64,000 nucleotides of DNA from Rubrobacter tropicus (GCF_011492945.1 NZ_CP045119.1:1240001-1304000), one strand, 5' to 3'. Numbered from the stretch's first letter, positions 14,865-23,940 are shown. Notes: a model not told the origin generated them from the letters alone. Translations and numbers: made by a program.

Positions 14865-16475
14865 ATGGCCAGCAACGCGACGGCGGGTTCCAGTACGGGG
14901 GACCTGTTCCAGAGAAAGGCGACGGGGCTCTTGCGCGGGTGGTCCGTGTGGGACGCGTTCATCTACGCGACGTTCTCGATCAACCTGATCACGCTGGGGC
15001 TCTTCATCCTCTCCTACGCGCCCTTCGTCCCCGAGGGGGCGCTGATTCCGGCCATAATACTTGCCGGGCTGTACCTGATCTTCCAGGCCGTCACCTACGC
15101 CGCCCTTATCGCCGTGATGCCGAGGGCCGGCGGCGACTACGTCTGGATGAGCCGGATACTGGGGGGCGGGATAGGCTTCGTGCTGGCGGTCACGGGGTGG
15201 TGGTTTATCCTGTGGCACTGGGTGCCGATCTACGCGGACATCCTGGTAAAAGAGGTCTTCGTGCCCCTCGCCGCGATTTTGGGTTTCGACGGGCTCGTTG
15301 CCTTCTTCGGCGAGTCGGCCGGCGTCTTTACCGCCTCGGTGATCGTGGCCTTCATGGCCTCGGCCCTGATCTCGCTCGGGATGCGCTCCTACGCCCGCGT
15401 GCAGAAGTTCTGCTTCTACGGCGGCCTGGTCGGCCTCGCCATCATGCTGGTAATCCTTCTCGTCAGCTCGCGTGCCGACTTCGTCTCGGCCTTTAACGCC
15501 GAGGCCAGCAGCATGCTCGGCGCCGGCTCCAACGCCTACCAGCAGACGGTCCAGGCCGGTCAGCAGGCGGGAGGCCTCCCGACGGACTCGGCGGTCTTCC
15601 CGACGCTGCTCCTGATCCCCTTCCTCGCCTTCTTCAACCTTTTCTCGAACTGGGGCGCGACGCTCTACGGTGAGGTCCGCGGCGCATCCGACTTCCGCAA
15701 GAACATCTACGCCATGGCCGGGGCGCTGGTGGTCACCTCCGTGACCGCCGTCCTGATGCTCCTCCTGTTCGCCAAAACCTTCGGCTGGGACTTCTACTAC
15801 GGCGCCAACGCCGCCTTCTGGGCCGGCGAGGGCCCGATCTCCGCGTGGCCCTACCCGGCCCTTCTCGTCTCCTTCCTTCTCGGCAACCCGGTGCTCCAGG
15901 TCATCCTGATAGCCCTGATGTCCCTGTGGTTCTTCGGCTGGGTCGGGACGGTCTTCATGTCCTCGACGCGCGTCGTCTTCGCGACGGCCTTCGACCGGGT
16001 GCTCCCGGAGGCGGTCGCCAAAACGACCCGCAGCGGCGTGCCCTGGGTGGCGCTCCTGCTCATGCTCATACCTTCGATCCCGATCAGCTACTTCTACGCC
16101 TACGGGGAGAACTTCGCCACCTGGACGTTGAACGCCACCCTCGTCATCGCCCTTACGTTCTTCGGCTCGACGGTGGCGGCGGCCATACTCCCGTGGCGCA
16201 AGCCCGAGATCTACAACGCCTCGCCCATAGCCCGCTACAACGTCCTCGGCATACCCCTGATCACGGTGGCCGCCACCGCCTTTGGCCTCTTCCTGGCCTT
16301 CTGCCTCTACCAATGGGTTACGAACGACGTCTACGGCATCAACAACCCGTCCTCGTTCCTCTACCTGAGCACCATGTACGTCCTCGCCCTCGTGATCTAC
16401 GTCGTCTCCCGCTTCGTCCGCCGCGCCCAGGGTATGGACCTGAAGATGGTCTACGACGAGATACCGGAGGATTAG
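14865..16475 (+). CDS. APC-superfamily amino acid/polyamine permease
   Basis: This 536-residue protein has about twelve to fourteen hydrophobic segments and the APC-type motifs AVMPRAGGDYVWMSRILGG in helix 3 and RVVFATAFDRVLPEAVAK before a later loop. An extracellular loop near residues 200-245 is rich in Ala, Gln and Gly. It follows the metallophosphoesterase by 12 bp with GAGGAG nearby and closes the operon that starts at 12189. The stop runs directly into short AGCTCTC repeats and a strong hairpin. Confidence 0.88.
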   Translation: MASNATAGSSTGDLFQRKATGLLRGWSVWDAFIYATFSINLITLGLFILSYAPFVPEGALIPAIILAGLYLIFQAVTYAALIAVMPRAGGDYVWMSRILGGGIGFVLAVTGWWFILWHWVPIYADILVKEVFVPLAAILGFDGLVAFFGESAGVFTASVIVAFMASALISLGMRSYARVQKFCFYGGLVGLAIMLVILLVSSRADFVSAFNAEASSMLGAGSNAYQQTVQAGQQAGGLPTDSAVFPTLLLIPFLAFFNLFSNWGATLYGEVRGASDFRKNIYAMAGALVVTSVTAVLMLLLFAKTFGWDFYYGANAAFWAGEGPISAWPYPALLVSFLLGNPVLQVILIALMSLWFFGWVGTVFMSSTRVVFATAFDRVLPEAVAKTTRSGVPWVALLLMLIPSIPISYFYAYGENFATWTLNATLVIALTFFGSTVAAAILPWRKPEIYNASPIARYNVLGIPLITVAATAFGLFLAFCLYQWVTNDVYGINNPSSFLYLSTMYVLALVIYVVSRFVRRAQGMDLKMVYDEIPED

Positions 16476-16506
16476 CTCTCAGCTGTCAGCTCTCAGCTCT
16501 CAGCTA
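16474..16506. repeat. Tandem AGCTCTC repeats after the permease stop (E3)
   Basis: Four 7-base units AGCTCTC, AGCTGTC, AGCTCTC, AGCTCTC follow in line, starting inside the TAG stop codon of the permease. They resemble the CTGTCAGC/CTGACAGC linkers of the large modular repeats. Confidence 0.75.
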
Positions 16507-16508
16507 CC

Positions 16509-16535
16509 GGGCCCGGCGCTTGAGGCGCCGGGCCC
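16509..16535. terminator. Terminator hairpin after the permease operon
   Basis: GGGCCCGGCGC and GCGCCGGGCCC form a perfect 11-bp stem around TTGAG, 33 bp after the permease stop. No T run follows. Confidence 0.65.
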
Positions 16536-16617
16536 CAAATTTCGCCGCTAAGTGCCCGTCGGGTTTCTCCCGGCGGCGCGACAACCATGCGACGCGCACT
16601 TCCCGAGCAGGTTCGAT

Positions 16618-16652
16618 CTGGAAGCGACGCGCCGTCTGCGCGTCGCTTCCAG
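16618..16652. other. Perfect 15-bp hairpin in the 340-bp gap before the sulfatase-like gene
   Basis: CTGGAAGCGACGCGC and GCGCGTCGCTTCCAG pair fully around the loop CGTCT. The surrounding stretch 16536-16878 has short frames in several phases but no convincing gene. Near its 3' end the sequence becomes AT-rich (TTGTGG at about 16789, then TAGCAA), a probable promoter for the downstream gene. Confidence 0.55.
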
Positions 16653-16878
16653 GGTCGCCCGACGCTTTCCGGATTCGCCATCCCTGCCGGGTCGGCTGCA
16701 CGGATGCGCCGGGGGATTTATGGCGAGGGACGCGGCGCCGGAACGCTGCCAAATAGTGCAGGCGTAGTCCCTTCGGCTCATTTTCTTGTGGATTTCATAA
16801 GTTTGTCTAGCAATTGAGTGAAGTATGTTGTAGGGTGTCGCCCCGTTGGACTAGGAGACGAGAAAGTTGGAGGAAGAG

Positions 16879-18314
16879 ATGGATCGACCGAACGTCGTGG
16901 TGATCGTGGCGGACACGTTCCGGCGGGACCACATCGGGGCCTACGGGAACCCGTACATCAAGACCCCTTACCTGGACACTTTTGCCCGCCAGTCGGCGGT
17001 CTTCGACCACCACGTGGTGTCGTCTTTCCCGACCATGCCGGCGCGGGCCGACATCCTTACCGGGACTTTTTCGTACACCCACATGGGCTGGGAGCCCTTG
17101 CCCGGGCGCCTGACGACCCTGCCCGAGGTCATGTCGAGGGCCGGCTACGCGACGATGGGGGTCGTCGACACGCCCTTCTACATAAGGAACGGCTTCGGCT
17201 ACGACAGGGGCTTCGACGACTTCATCTGGGTCAGGGGCCAGGGCGACGACACCAGGCCCAGGAGCGCTCCGACGCCCGCTCGACGTGGACCAGGGAAGAG
17301 GACAGGCTCGTGGCCCGCACCATGACCGAGGCCGAGAGGTGGCTGGAGCGCCACCGCGACGACGGGCCCTTCTTTCTGTACGTCGACACCTGGGACCCGC
17401 ACGAGCCCTGGGACGCCCCCGACTACTACACCGAGCAGTATAGGAAGGGTTACGACGGGCGGCAGGTCTACCCGGCCTACGGCGACTGGCGGGAGGCCGG
17501 CCTCACCGAGGACGACGTGGGGCTGGCGCACGCGACGTACTGCGGGGAGGTGACGATGGTGGACTTCTGGATCGGGAGGTTCCTGGGCAAGCTCGACGCC
17601 CTGAACCTCACGGACGACACCATAGTCGTCTTCACCTCAGACCACGGCTTCTACTTCGGCGAGCACGGCTACTTCGGCAAGGCAGAGTGGGTCCACGAGC
17701 CCGAAGCGGTTGTTTCGGAGAACTCCAACCTTCCGGCGTGGCTCTCGGAGTCGTGGCTCTTGACCGTGCAGTGGTCGCCCCTGTACAACGAGATCAGCCG
17801 CATCCCACTCATAGCCCGCGGCCCGGGCCTCACCCCGGGCCGCCGCCAGGCGATGACGACGGCCCCGGACATAGCGCCGACCATTCTGGACCTGACGGGC
17901 CTCGGCAGCCCCATGACCATGAAAGGCGAGTCCTTCGGCGGCGTGCTCACCGGGCAGAAAGACGAGCACAGGCCTTTCGTCGTGAGCTCGTGGCCGCTTT
18001 ACATGGCGGAGGGTGAGATCACGACCGCCGTGGACTCCACGCCCCGCAAGGTCGCGAGCTACATGCCCTTCACCGTAACCACGCGCGACCGCTCCGCCAT
18101 CCTCGGAGGCCCCAACGACCAGCCCGAGCTCTACGACCTCCGTACGGACCCCAAGGAGACCAACAACGTCTGGCGCAGCCGCCCCGGCGAGGGTGAATCG
18201 CTCTGCGAAGACGCCATTGGCTTTCTAGAAGGCCAGGGGACCCCCGAGGAGCACCTGACCCCCCGCCGCGAGGCGCTCGACGGCTGGCGCAACCCGGTCG
18301 AGATGACCGGCTGA
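16879..18314 (+). pseudogene. Sulfatase/alkaline-phosphatase-superfamily hydrolase, one frameshift
   Basis: The N-terminal frame (from ATG 16879 behind GGAGGAAGAG) reads MDRPNVVVIVADTFRRDHIG, a metal-binding start typical of sulfatases, and runs to about 17256. From about 17259 the protein continues in another frame with ERSDARSTWTREEDRLVART, and includes the metal site VVFTSDHGFYFGEHGYFGK. Adding one C to the CCC at 17257-17259 restores a single frame of about 478 residues. The nucleophile position reads T-M-P-A-R instead of C/S-x-P-S/A-R, so no formylglycine could form; a Thr nucleophile, as in phosphodiesterases of the superfamily, is more likely. A true pseudogene or a sequencing error are both possible. 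Confidence 0.75.
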
Positions 18315-18340
18315 GCGGCCAGAACCGGAGACGCTTCCGC

Positions 18341-18368
18341 CGCGGCCCCCGCAGACGCGGGGGCCGCG
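18341..18368. terminator. Terminator hairpin after the sulfatase-like gene
   Basis: CGCGGCCCCCGC and GCGGGGGCCGCG form a perfect 12-bp stem with loop AGAC, 26 bp after the stop. Confidence 0.65.
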
Positions 18369-18442
18369 CTTCGTCGTGAGAAGGTGGTTGGCCGGTGGGG
18401 GTTGCGGATACAATACCTTCGAACAGCGACCTCGGAGGACCC

Positions 18443-19033
18443 TTGAACTTACTCACCATCGCGCAGATCGCCGCGCCCGTGTTGCAGACCATCTTTATAG
18501 TGGTGATCGGGTTCGGGTACTATTTCTCGATCCGGGCGACCCAGGAGATGGTCCACGAGATGCGTACCGAGCACACGGCGGGCGGCGGGAGGCCCCTGAT
18601 CACGGTCTCTGAGGACTACGCCAACCTGCCGAACATGAACATCATCGTCCAGAACGTCGGCCAGGGCCCCGCGAAGGACATAACCTTCGATTTCTCCCAC
18701 CCCGTGCAGAGCTCCGACGGCCAGGTCTTGAGCGACCTGCCCTTCTTCGAGGAGGGCCTGACCTCGCTCGCCCCGGGCGCCAAGATCGCCTGCTACTGGG
18801 ACACCCTGGACAACCTCCTGCCGGCCATCAAGAAAGGCGAGATCGCCTCGGACATCACGGTCACGGTGCGCTACAAGGACCTCAACCTCAAGCCCCTGGA
18901 GCACGAGTGGGATATCAACCCCAGGCTCTACGAAGGCATCCGAAACGTCGACTACAACGGCATGACCGACCTCGTCGACACCCTCGAGAGGAAGATAGAC
19001 GACGGCGCGATCAGGGGCGCCAGGGAGAGATGA
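18443..19033 (+). CDS. Membrane-anchored protein of unknown function
   Basis: A TTG at 18443 behind GGAGGA gives 196 residues: one N-terminal transmembrane helix (about 8-28, APVLQTIFIVVIGFGYYFSI), a short polar linker, and a soluble domain rich in beta-strands (PLITVSEDYANLPNMNIIVQ, PAKDITFDFSH, SDITVTVRYKDLN) that looks like an immunoglobulin-like fold, ending in a helical tail. A promoter-like TACAAT lies at about 18410. I do not recognise the family by name. Confidence 0.7.
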   Translation: MNLLTIAQIAAPVLQTIFIVVIGFGYYFSIRATQEMVHEMRTEHTAGGGRPLITVSEDYANLPNMNIIVQNVGQGPAKDITFDFSHPVQSSDGQVLSDLPFFEEGLTSLAPGAKIACYWDTLDNLLPAIKKGEIASDITVTVRYKDLNLKPLEHEWDINPRLYEGIRNVDYNGMTDLVDTLERKIDDGAIRGARER

Positions 19034-19115
19034 GGGACGTAGGGCATATCGTTCGGCTTTCGGCAAGAGCAAAAGGCTGGTGGGAAGCGGCGGCCCAACG
19101 TCTCTGGAAACCGCT

Positions 19116-21506
19116 CTAGTCGCCGCGGTCGTCCAGGGCGTACTCGACGGCTTCTTCGGTGGTCATCGCCCTTCCCTCGGACCACGCTTTCTCCCACGCC
19201 CGTTCGTCGAGGCTCGCACGCGCGGCCGCGAGGCGTTCTTCGTAGAAGGTGCGGTCGGCGGCGTGGGGGTAGGCTATTACCTCTATCGTCTCCAGGAGCG
19301 TGCGGGCTGCGCCCCAGAGCCTCGCCGCCTGCTCCAGCCCGTTTTCCGAGGCGGATAGCTCCGCCAGACCTTCGAGGTAGTAGGCGATGTTGGTCCTGTC
19401 GCCGACTTCCGCGGAGAGCGTGAGGCCCTCCGCGAAGAGCGCCGCCGCCCGTTCCAGGTCCCCATCGTCCCTGGCCGTCACCGCCAGCGTTGGGAGTGCG
19501 ACGGCGATCGCCTCCCTGGCGCCTATCTCCCGCGCCAGCGAGAGCGCCCGCCCGGCCAGGCGGCGGGCCCTGGCGCGGTCACCCATCCCGAGCGCCACCG
19601 TCGCCGAGAAACCGAACATGGCGCTGGCGGACCACCTGTCTCCCATCCCTTCGAGCCTGCGCTCCCCGGATTCCTCCATCATGGAGAGCGCCTCGTTGGG
19701 TTGGCCCTGGCCGAGGGCTATGAGGCCGGCCGTGCCCATCGCGAAGTAGAGCCCGTCTTCGTCGCCCAGCCGCCGGAACAGCTCCATGCTCTCGTCGTTC
19801 GTCCGCCGGGAGGCTTCGAAGTCGCCGAGGGCCTGGCCCAGCGTGGCGGCGAGGGTCAGGAGCGTCGCCCGGACGGGGGCGGGGGCGTCAGGGTCGCTCG
19901 CGAGCGCCTCCTCCATCCAGCGGCGTCCCTCGCTCAGGTGCCCGCTCAGCCACCAGTACGTCCACGACGCCCAACTCATGAGCGAGACCTCCCGGGCCCA
20001 CCCGTGCTCGACGGCCCACGAAAGGGCGGCGCGCAAGTTGCCGATCTCGGCCTCGAACCGCGGGAGCCAGATCGCCTGATCCCGGTTCTTCAGGCTTGGT
20101 CCACCTTCTTCCGCCAGCGCCAGGTAGTAGCCGGCGTGCCGCCGGCGCGTCTCCTCAGACCCCCCGCCGTTTTCGAGCTTTTCGAGGGCGTATTGCCGGA
20201 CCGGCTCCAGCATCCCGTAACGTACCCCGTCGGCCCCGTCGTCGGGCCGCGCGAGGACCAGGGACTGCTCCACCAGGTTCCCTAAAAGCACGAGCACGTC
20301 CCCCGCGTACTCGTCCGCGCCGACCACCTCCGCCGCCTCCAGCGTGAAGCCGCCGGCGAAGACGGAGAGCCGGGCGAAAAGCTCCTTCTCCGGCCCGTGC
20401 AGGAGGTCGTAACTCCAGTCGAGGGTCGCCCGCATCGTGCGCTGGCGTTCCGGAAGGTCGCGCGCCCCGCCGGCCTCGAGCGCCCGGTCGAGCCTGGAGA
20501 GCAGCGCCGCGGGGCCGAGGAACCTCGCCCGCGCAGCCGCCAGCTCCAGGGCGAGTGGCAGCCCGTCGAGGCGCCAGCAGATCGCCGCTACCGACGCCGC
20601 GTTGTGCCGGGTGAGCTCGAAGGCCGGAGAGGCCGTCCTCGCGCGCTCGACGAAGAGCCTCGCCGCCGGCGACCCGCCGACGTCTTCGAGGTCCGGCACG
20701 TGGCTCGGGTCGGGCACCCCCAGCGGGGAGACCGGGTATTCCTGCTCGCCCCTCACCCGCAAGGGCGCCCGGCTGGTGGCGAGCACCGTAAGGTCCGGGC
20801 AGGCTTCGATCAGCCCCGCAACCTCTGGCGCGGCCTCCAGCACGTGCTCGAAATTATCGAGCACGAGGAGCATCCGCTTCTCCCTGAGGTGGGCTTTCAG
20901 GGCCTCTCGCGAGGGCAGTCCTTCCACGTCCCGCAGGGTGAGGGCTTTCGCCATGGTCGGCAGGACGAGCGAGGCGTCCTTTAGCGGAGCGAGGCCGACG
21001 AATACCACCCCGTCCTGAAACGAACCCACCGCTTCCCTGGCGACTTCCAGCGCGAGACGGGTCTTGCCGACGCCGCCTGTCCCCGTGAGCGTGAGGAGCC
21101 TCGCGGCACCCTGGCCCATCAGCCGCGACATCTCCTCCACCTCCCGGCCTCTTCCAACCAGCGAGGTCGGCGGCACCATGAGAGCGGGGGATGGGGCCTC
21201 GTCCGGGATGGAGCCCGTGGTCCCCCTTCCGGGGACCGAGGCCAGGAAAGCCGCTCGTGCGGCATCCGGGAGACCCAGGGCGTCCGCCAGGCACCTGACG
21301 GTGTGCGGGTAGGGACGTCGCCTCTCGCCGCGCTCCAGGGCGCTTACGGCCTTGGCGGTCAGCCCGGCCCTCGAGGCAAGCTCCTCCTGCGTAAACCCCG
21401 CGGCCTCGCGCAGGCCCTTGAGCTTCGCGCCGAACGACACCCTGGGCCCACCGTCCTCGCCCCCAACGGCCCGGCCCGGCCCGTCTTCGACCCGCTGCCT
21501 CTCCAT
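19116..21506 (-). CDS. XRE-HTH / STAND ATPase / TPR transcriptional regulator
   Basis: Domains in order over 796 residues: an XRE helix-turn-helix at about 22-85 (LREAAGFTQEELASRAGLTAKAVSALE), an NB-ARC type ATPase with Walker A (LTLTGTGGVGKTRLALEV) near 138-155 and Walker B (KRMLLVLDNFEHVLE) near 212-226, a winged segment, and helical TPR-like repeats from about 480 to the end. Such STAND proteins bind a ligand or partner through the repeats and then switch on DNA binding. The gene converges on the membrane protein at 18443 with an 82-bp gap; it is a single-gene unit. Confidence 0.9.
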   Translation of the reverse strand: MERQRVEDGPGRAVGGEDGGPRVSFGAKLKGLREAAGFTQEELASRAGLTAKAVSALERGERRRPYPHTVRCLADALGLPDAARAAFLASVPGRGTTGSIPDEAPSPALMVPPTSLVGRGREVEEMSRLMGQGAARLLTLTGTGGVGKTRLALEVAREAVGSFQDGVVFVGLAPLKDASLVLPTMAKALTLRDVEGLPSREALKAHLREKRMLLVLDNFEHVLEAAPEVAGLIEACPDLTVLATSRAPLRVRGEQEYPVSPLGVPDPSHVPDLEDVGGSPAARLFVERARTASPAFELTRHNAASVAAICWRLDGLPLALELAAARARFLGPAALLSRLDRALEAGGARDLPERQRTMRATLDWSYDLLHGPEKELFARLSVFAGGFTLEAAEVVGADEYAGDVLVLLGNLVEQSLVLARPDDGADGVRYGMLEPVRQYALEKLENGGGSEETRRRHAGYYLALAEEGGPSLKNRDQAIWLPRFEAEIGNLRAALSWAVEHGWAREVSLMSWASWTYWWLSGHLSEGRRWMEEALASDPDAPAPVRATLLTLAATLGQALGDFEASRRTNDESMELFRRLGDEDGLYFAMGTAGLIALGQGQPNEALSMMEESGERRLEGMGDRWSASAMFGFSATVALGMGDRARARRLAGRALSLAREIGAREAIAVALPTLAVTARDDGDLERAAALFAEGLTLSAEVGDRTNIAYYLEGLAELSASENGLEQAARLWGAARTLLETIEVIAYPHAADRTFYEERLAAARASLDERAWEKAWSEGRAMTTEEAVEYALDDRGD

Positions 21507-21701
21507 CTCCCAAGCCTACCAGCGCCGGTAACCCCGAGACATCCCCCAGGTGGGCTATTTTGGACGGAATCGATGCCCGGCGGCCCCTCCCACACTAAGA
21601 ATGGGGGAGAGGTGTGGGGGCGCTGTGGGTGGCCCGCCCGGACGCCTGGCGGCAGACTTCGGAGGCAGAGAGATCCGATCCCGAAGAGAGAGGGTAAAGT
21701 C

Positions 21702-22349
21702 GTGGAGAGGCAATTCACCAACGGGCGGGCGTGGCTGGACTGGATGGAGATCGGGGCGCTCGACCTCTCCGAGATCGGGGCGGTCCTCGACGTCACGGCG
21801 CGCGGGATGCGCGACAACCCCCTCCACGTCGCCGCCTTCGGGGATGACCCCGAGGGAAGACGGCGCAGCTTCCGCGCCCTCATGGCCGCCGTCTTCTCCG
21901 TCAGGGACTTCTCGCACACGCTCGTCGCCAGGCGCGAGGACGGCGTCATCGTCGGCGTCTGCGGCATGATGCCCCCCGGCGGCTGCCGGCCCGGGATCGG
22001 CCAGCAGCTTCGCCTCCTGCCCGCGCTGATCCCCCTGGGCCCGCGGACCATCTGGCGGATGGCGCGCTGGATGGGCGCCTGGCGGAAGCACGATCCCGAA
22101 GAGCGCCACTGGCACCTCGGTCCGCTCGCGGTGGACGCGCACCTGCAGGGCGAGGGCGTCGGGAGCCGCATGATGGGCGTCTTCTGCGCCCAGATGGACG
22201 CCGCCCGCGAAGACGCCTACCTGGAGACAGACAAGGAAGTGAACGTCCGCTTCTACAGGCGCTTCGGCTTCGAGGTGGTCGCGGAGCAAAAGGTCCTTGG
22301 CGTACCCAACTGGTTCATGCTCAGGCACGCCGAGAGGAGGGACGGATAG
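21702..22349 (+). CDS. GNAT-family N-acetyltransferase
   Basis: The 215-residue product shows GNAT features: VGVCGMMPPGG as an internal strand, WHLGPLAVDAHLQGEGVGSRMM with the acetyl-CoA Q/R-x-x-G-x-G/A motif, and YLETDKEVNVRFYRRFGFEVV near the end. The GTG start at 21702 was chosen as the nearest start to the domain; the open frame extends upstream without other support. Substrate unknown. It is divergent from the STAND regulator, with 195 bp between, so the regulator could control it. Confidence 0.82.
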   Translation: MERQFTNGRAWLDWMEIGALDLSEIGAVLDVTARGMRDNPLHVAAFGDDPEGRRRSFRALMAAVFSVRDFSHTLVARREDGVIVGVCGMMPPGGCRPGIGQQLRLLPALIPLGPRTIWRMARWMGAWRKHDPEERHWHLGPLAVDAHLQGEGVGSRMMGVFCAQMDAAREDAYLETDKEVNVRFYRRFGFEVVAEQKVLGVPNWFMLRHAERRDG

Positions 22350-22402
22350 GCAAACACCCAGCAGCTACGGAAGCCAACCATCGAAGAGAAGGAGACGACG
22401 GC

Positions 22403-22609
22403 ATGATCGGCAAACAGTTCGGCAAGGAAGAGGTGAACGCGGCCCTGGTGCTCGCCCTGGCGGGCGCGGTCGCGGCGCTGGCGGCCGGGGGAGGCAGGCG
22501 CCCCTCGATAGGGCGGCTCGTCTCAGGGGTCCTGTCCAACCCGGTTCCGGGACGGCGGGCGACGGGCGCGGGCGGGGCCGCCCCAACCCCGCACCAGCAG
22601 GCCGCATAA
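22403..22609 (+). CDS. Small protein with one hydrophobic segment
   Basis: The 68-residue frame starts at ATG 22403 behind AGAAGGAG. It has one Ala-rich hydrophobic segment (ALVLALAGAVAALAAGGG, about 13-30) and a Pro/Gly-rich tail. No family recognised. Placed between the GNAT and SnoaL-like genes in the same direction, probably in one transcript. Confidence 0.5.
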   Translation: MIGKQFGKEEVNAALVLALAGAVAALAAGGGRRPSIGRLVSGVLSNPVPGRRATGAGGAAPTPHQQAA

Positions 22610-22644
22610 GGCGCGACCCAGCCAGGGGCGCGGGTTCAGGGAGG

Positions 22645-23076
22645 ATGATGATCGTGGCGAAGATCGCGAAGAGCGGGGGAGTACCGTCCGCGGAGGCAAC
22701 AAAAGACGCCGTCGTGGTGCGCGCCATGTACCGGGCGCTCGAAGAGGGGCAGGTTTCGGACCTCGCACTCTACGCGGACCCCGAGATCTCATGGGTACAC
22801 CCGATGGTCGCCCGCCTGCCCTTCGACGGCACCGGGCGCGGCCTGAAGACCGTCTTACGGAGCGCCTTCCTGCGCGACGCGAGTGGTGCCGGCCCGCGCG
22901 TCTCCGCCGAGACCTTCGTCGAGTTCGGTGACGGCGTGCTCGTCGCCGGCCGCTTTATAGAGGACCGGGGGGCGGGAAACGCGCCGGGCGAGAAACCTTT
23001 CCTGCACGAATGCGCGGTGCGCGGCGGGAGGGTCGTCCTGGTGAGGGGGTATCCGGCCGAGATCGGAGGGAGGTAG
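22645..23076 (+). CDS. SnoaL/NTF2-like protein
   Basis: The 143-residue product has the SnoaL-like pattern: VVRAMYRALEEGQVSDLALYADPEISWVHP at the start, a central GTGRGLKTVL segment, then strands ETFVEFGDGVLVAGRF and FLHECAVRGGRVVLVRGY. Members are small alpha+beta barrels, some enzymes and some binding proteins. ATG at 22645 or 22648 follows GGGAGG. Its role here cannot be told from context. Confidence 0.68.
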   Translation: MMIVAKIAKSGGVPSAEATKDAVVVRAMYRALEEGQVSDLALYADPEISWVHPMVARLPFDGTGRGLKTVLRSAFLRDASGAGPRVSAETFVEFGDGVLVAGRFIEDRGAGNAPGEKPFLHECAVRGGRVVLVRGYPAEIGGR

Positions 23077-23149
23077 CCGGGGGGCGACATAGAAAGGCGA
23101 CGCCCGAGCAGGCCGTGGGCAGACACAACGAGACCATAGGAGAAGATAG

Positions 23150-23635
23150 ATGAGCACAAAGACGAAAGTAGCGGTAATCACCGCCGTTATCGCGGTCGTG
23201 GCGTTCTTCTTGAGCCCGATCCTCTTTCCGCCGGCCGACGTCGGCGTGGCGCCCACCTCGACGCAACTCCCCTTCTTGATGTTCCTGGGCGTCTCAGACG
23301 CCGTGCTGCTCGGCCTCGGCGTCTCGTTTTTGGTCTTCGGCTACCCCGTCCTAAGAAAGGTCTCCCCCGACTCTAAGGCCAGGGCGTGGGCGATGTACCT
23401 GTCGATCGGCTACCTGATGGTCTCGTGGTGGCCGCACCTCGGGATGCACGCTTCGAACGGCATGGACATCGGGGGGCTGCTAGTCATCGACTTCCTCTTC
23501 CACCTGCCGCTCGAGATCGCCGGCGTGGTGCTCGCCTACTGCGCGTACTCGCTGTTTGCGAGCTGGCGGAGCGGGAAGCTGGCCGGGGCGGCCCACGCCG
23601 GGGATGAGGCGCTGGCGGGCGAAGCGACCCGGTAG
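23150..23635 (+). CDS. Four-helix integral membrane protein, unknown function
   Basis: The 161-residue product has about four transmembrane segments: residues 8-26, 44-64, 78-98 and 108-134 (FLFHLPLEIAGVVLAYCAYSL). A conserved-looking WWPHLGMHASNG segment with His residues follows helix 3 and might bind a ligand. A Shine-Dalgarno AGGAGAAG precedes ATG 23150. No named family recognised. A 19-bp terminator stem follows 11 bp after the stop. Confidence 0.68.
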   Translation: MSTKTKVAVITAVIAVVAFFLSPILFPPADVGVAPTSTQLPFLMFLGVSDAVLLGLGVSFLVFGYPVLRKVSPDSKARAWAMYLSIGYLMVSWWPHLGMHASNGMDIGGLLVIDFLFHLPLEIAGVVLAYCAYSLFASWRSGKLAGAAHAGDEALAGEATR

Positions 23636-23646
23636 TACGGGGCAAC

Positions 23647-23689
23647 GCGCGGGGTGAGGCTTGCCTCTGAGGCAAGCCTCACCCCGCGC
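23647..23689. terminator. Strong terminator hairpin
   Basis: A perfect 19-bp stem (left arm 23647-23665 beginning GCGCGGGGTGAGG, right arm 23671-23689) has the loop TCTGA. A small TTCGT/ACGAA stem follows at about 23692. Confidence 0.75.
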
Positions 23690-23799
23690 TCTTCGTGAAA
23701 AACGAAGGGAGGGATCGCCGAACCAGACGACGCTAGAGCGGTTCGCGGAAGTGCCAAGCCCATCGCGAAAAGGCTTTCGGGTCCTCAGGTTCTGACAGC

Positions 23800-23831
23800 G
23801 GCTAGCGCAAGGATCGACCCTTCCGCTAGCC
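23800..23831. other. Inverted repeat in the 305-bp gap 23636-23940
   Basis: GGCTAGCG (23800-23807) and CGCTAGCC (23824-23831) pair, with possible extension by AAGG/CCTT inside. The rest of the gap shows no gene that I can support. Confidence 0.4.
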
Positions 23832-23940
23832 TGGCTACGGGTATCGGGTTTCGGGCATCAGCAAGGACTTTTCGGGCGTACCGTGGTCGTCACCCGGGAT
23901 CGCGGGGTGGGGTGGATCGATCCTTGTGAACTTCGCTCTG

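Noticed and set aside
13884-16313. 809-residue open frame on the minus strand opposite the phosphoesterase and permease
   Set aside because: It is antisense to two clear genes, is rich in Arg/Gly/Glu without domain structure, and arises from GC-rich codon bias. The same holds for long antisense frames opposite glmS (52572-54362) and the glycosyltransferase (46597-48039).
16552-16817. Short open frames in the gap before the sulfatase-like gene
   Set aside because: Several overlapping frames exist on both strands, none with a ribosome binding site or recognisable sequence.
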